Assembly (NCBI GenBank): GCA_024403355.1
Contig: JAKSRW010000003.1
Coordinates: forward strand, 62,001 to 126,000
From: Lachnospiraceae bacterium
GTDB lineage: Bacteria > Bacillota > Clostridia > Lachnospirales > Lachnospiraceae
DNA: 64,000 nucleotides
Direction of reading: 5' to 3'
Positions 63,670 to 64,000 of the stretch are shown here, piece after piece. Under the pieces are notes generated by a model. That model ran no database searches and was not told where the DNA came from. It was given only the letters and a program-made list of their open reading frames with translations. The position numbers and the translations under genes are program-made. Numbering within the stretch: position 1 is the first letter of the stretch; every line of letters begins with the position of its first letter.

Positions 63670-63699
63670 CCTCCTAATGCTATAAATCTAATGAGTTGC
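63670..63699 (-). promoter_or_regulatory. 30-base leader element shared with rbfA
   Basis: GCAACTCATTAG, 7 bases, GCATTAGGAGG on the minus strand; flanks identical to 7135-7164 while the 7-base core differs. It contains the pyrK ribosome site. Confidence 0.4.
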
Positions 63700-63719
63700 C
63701 TATCTTTATAGCCTCCGGC

Positions 63720-64000
63720 TTATGCCTGATATACGATTTTACCGTCGCACATGGTCATAAGGCATTTTCCGTATACCATTTTACCGTCAAATGGTGTATA
63801 TCTTCCCTTGCTCATAAAGTTATCGGGGATAATTCTGTATTCCTCATCAAGGTCAAATACAGTAAGATTGCCGTTATTTACTGTCTTCTCACCGCTACCG
63901 ATAGCAAAACGCTTCACAGGGTTTACATACATAATTTCGATAAGCTTCTCAAGGCTGATTATACCTTTTTTAACGAGCCCCGTGTACATTACGGGGAAGG
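63720..64000 (-). CDS. pyrC: Dihydroorotase, C-terminal part (gene continues beyond window)
   Basis: About 93 C-terminal codons in frame to the window edge; upstream residues continue with FPV before MYTGLV. The segment LVKKGIISLEKLIEIMYVNPVKRF followed by LTVFDLDEEY and the YGKCLMTMCDGKIVYQ ending matches dihydroorotase, which closes carbamoyl aspartate to dihydroorotate. The position before pyrK-pyrD supports this. Confidence 0.88.
   Translation of the reverse strand, partial: FPVMYTGLVKKGIISLEKLIEIMYVNPVKRFAIGSGEKTVNNGNLTVFDLDEEYRIIPDNFMSKGRYTPFDGKMVYGKCLMTMCDGKIVYQA

Noticed and set aside
1..64000. CRISPR array or prophage
   Set aside because: No regularly spaced direct repeats of CRISPR size and no phage structural, integrase or lysis genes were seen.

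Overview
The window looks like a chromosomal core segment of a low- to mid-GC anaerobic Firmicute, most likely a gut or rumen Lachnospiraceae (Butyrivibrio/Roseburia-like). The grounds are the gene content and order (rimP-nusA-rnpM-ylxQ-infB-rbfA-nrnA-truB-ribF; ireB-ruvX-DUF1292-trmR-U32), acetate formation through Pta-AckA, a pyrBI-type aspartate transcarbamylase, BMP-family and carbohydrate ABC lipoproteins, and Shine-Dalgarno sequences of the GAAAGG/GGAGG type. The family assignment is inference. Most genes lie on the minus strand. I see no prophage, CRISPR array or complete insertion sequence.

Layout. 1-3.9 kb: BMP-family nucleoside-type ABC transporter (partial permease, double ATPase, lipoprotein, with a terminator between lipoprotein and ATPase). 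4.0-12.7 kb: translation/RNA operon from rimP to a short ribF, with a terminator hairpin in its own leader that suggests NusA autoregulation. 12.8-14.8 kb: hpt and an orphan VirD4/TraG-like ATPase. 15-22.5 kb: a lipoprotein with a duplicated module, then a sugar ABC transporter whose ATPase gene follows an FRG-domain gene and a tiny Cys-rich ORF. 22.5-33 kb: rlmD; yerC (plus strand); then an operon ireB-ruvX-DUF1292-rnj-(mltG remnant)-trmR-U32-SNF2. 33-43 kb: mtaB, a His-less HPr-like protein under a very strong promoter, thiI with its cysteine desulfurase, rsmE, prmA, a repeat lipoprotein and pepD. 42.9-48.7 kb: pta-ackA and a fakB-fakA-plsY fatty-acid activation cluster. 48.8-53.1 kb: a GH3 glycosidase followed by a two-component system.

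53.2-55.8 kb is the accessory part. Two identical 200-bp structured repeats with inverted ends bracket a radical SAM gene and thiN. Two identical 46-bp IS605-like hairpin ends precede the radical SAM gene. 55.7-58.7 kb (plus strand) holds a receiver-HPt protein, a minimal two-gene SUF-like Fe-S scaffold (SmsC/SmsB type) and tRNA-Leu(CAA). 58.7-64 kb is a D-2-hydroxyacid dehydrogenase and a pyrimidine operon pyrC(partial)-pyrK-pyrD-pyrF-pyrB-pyrI.

Themes: several genes serve tRNA and rRNA modification (truB, rlmD, trmR/U32, mtaB, thiI, rsmE) and ribosome maturation (rimP, rbfA, ruvX). Unusual points are truncated or degenerate family members (RibF without kinase, MltG without catalytic domain, HPr without His, VirD4 without membrane domain), the paired 200-bp element and the FRG-ABC operon.
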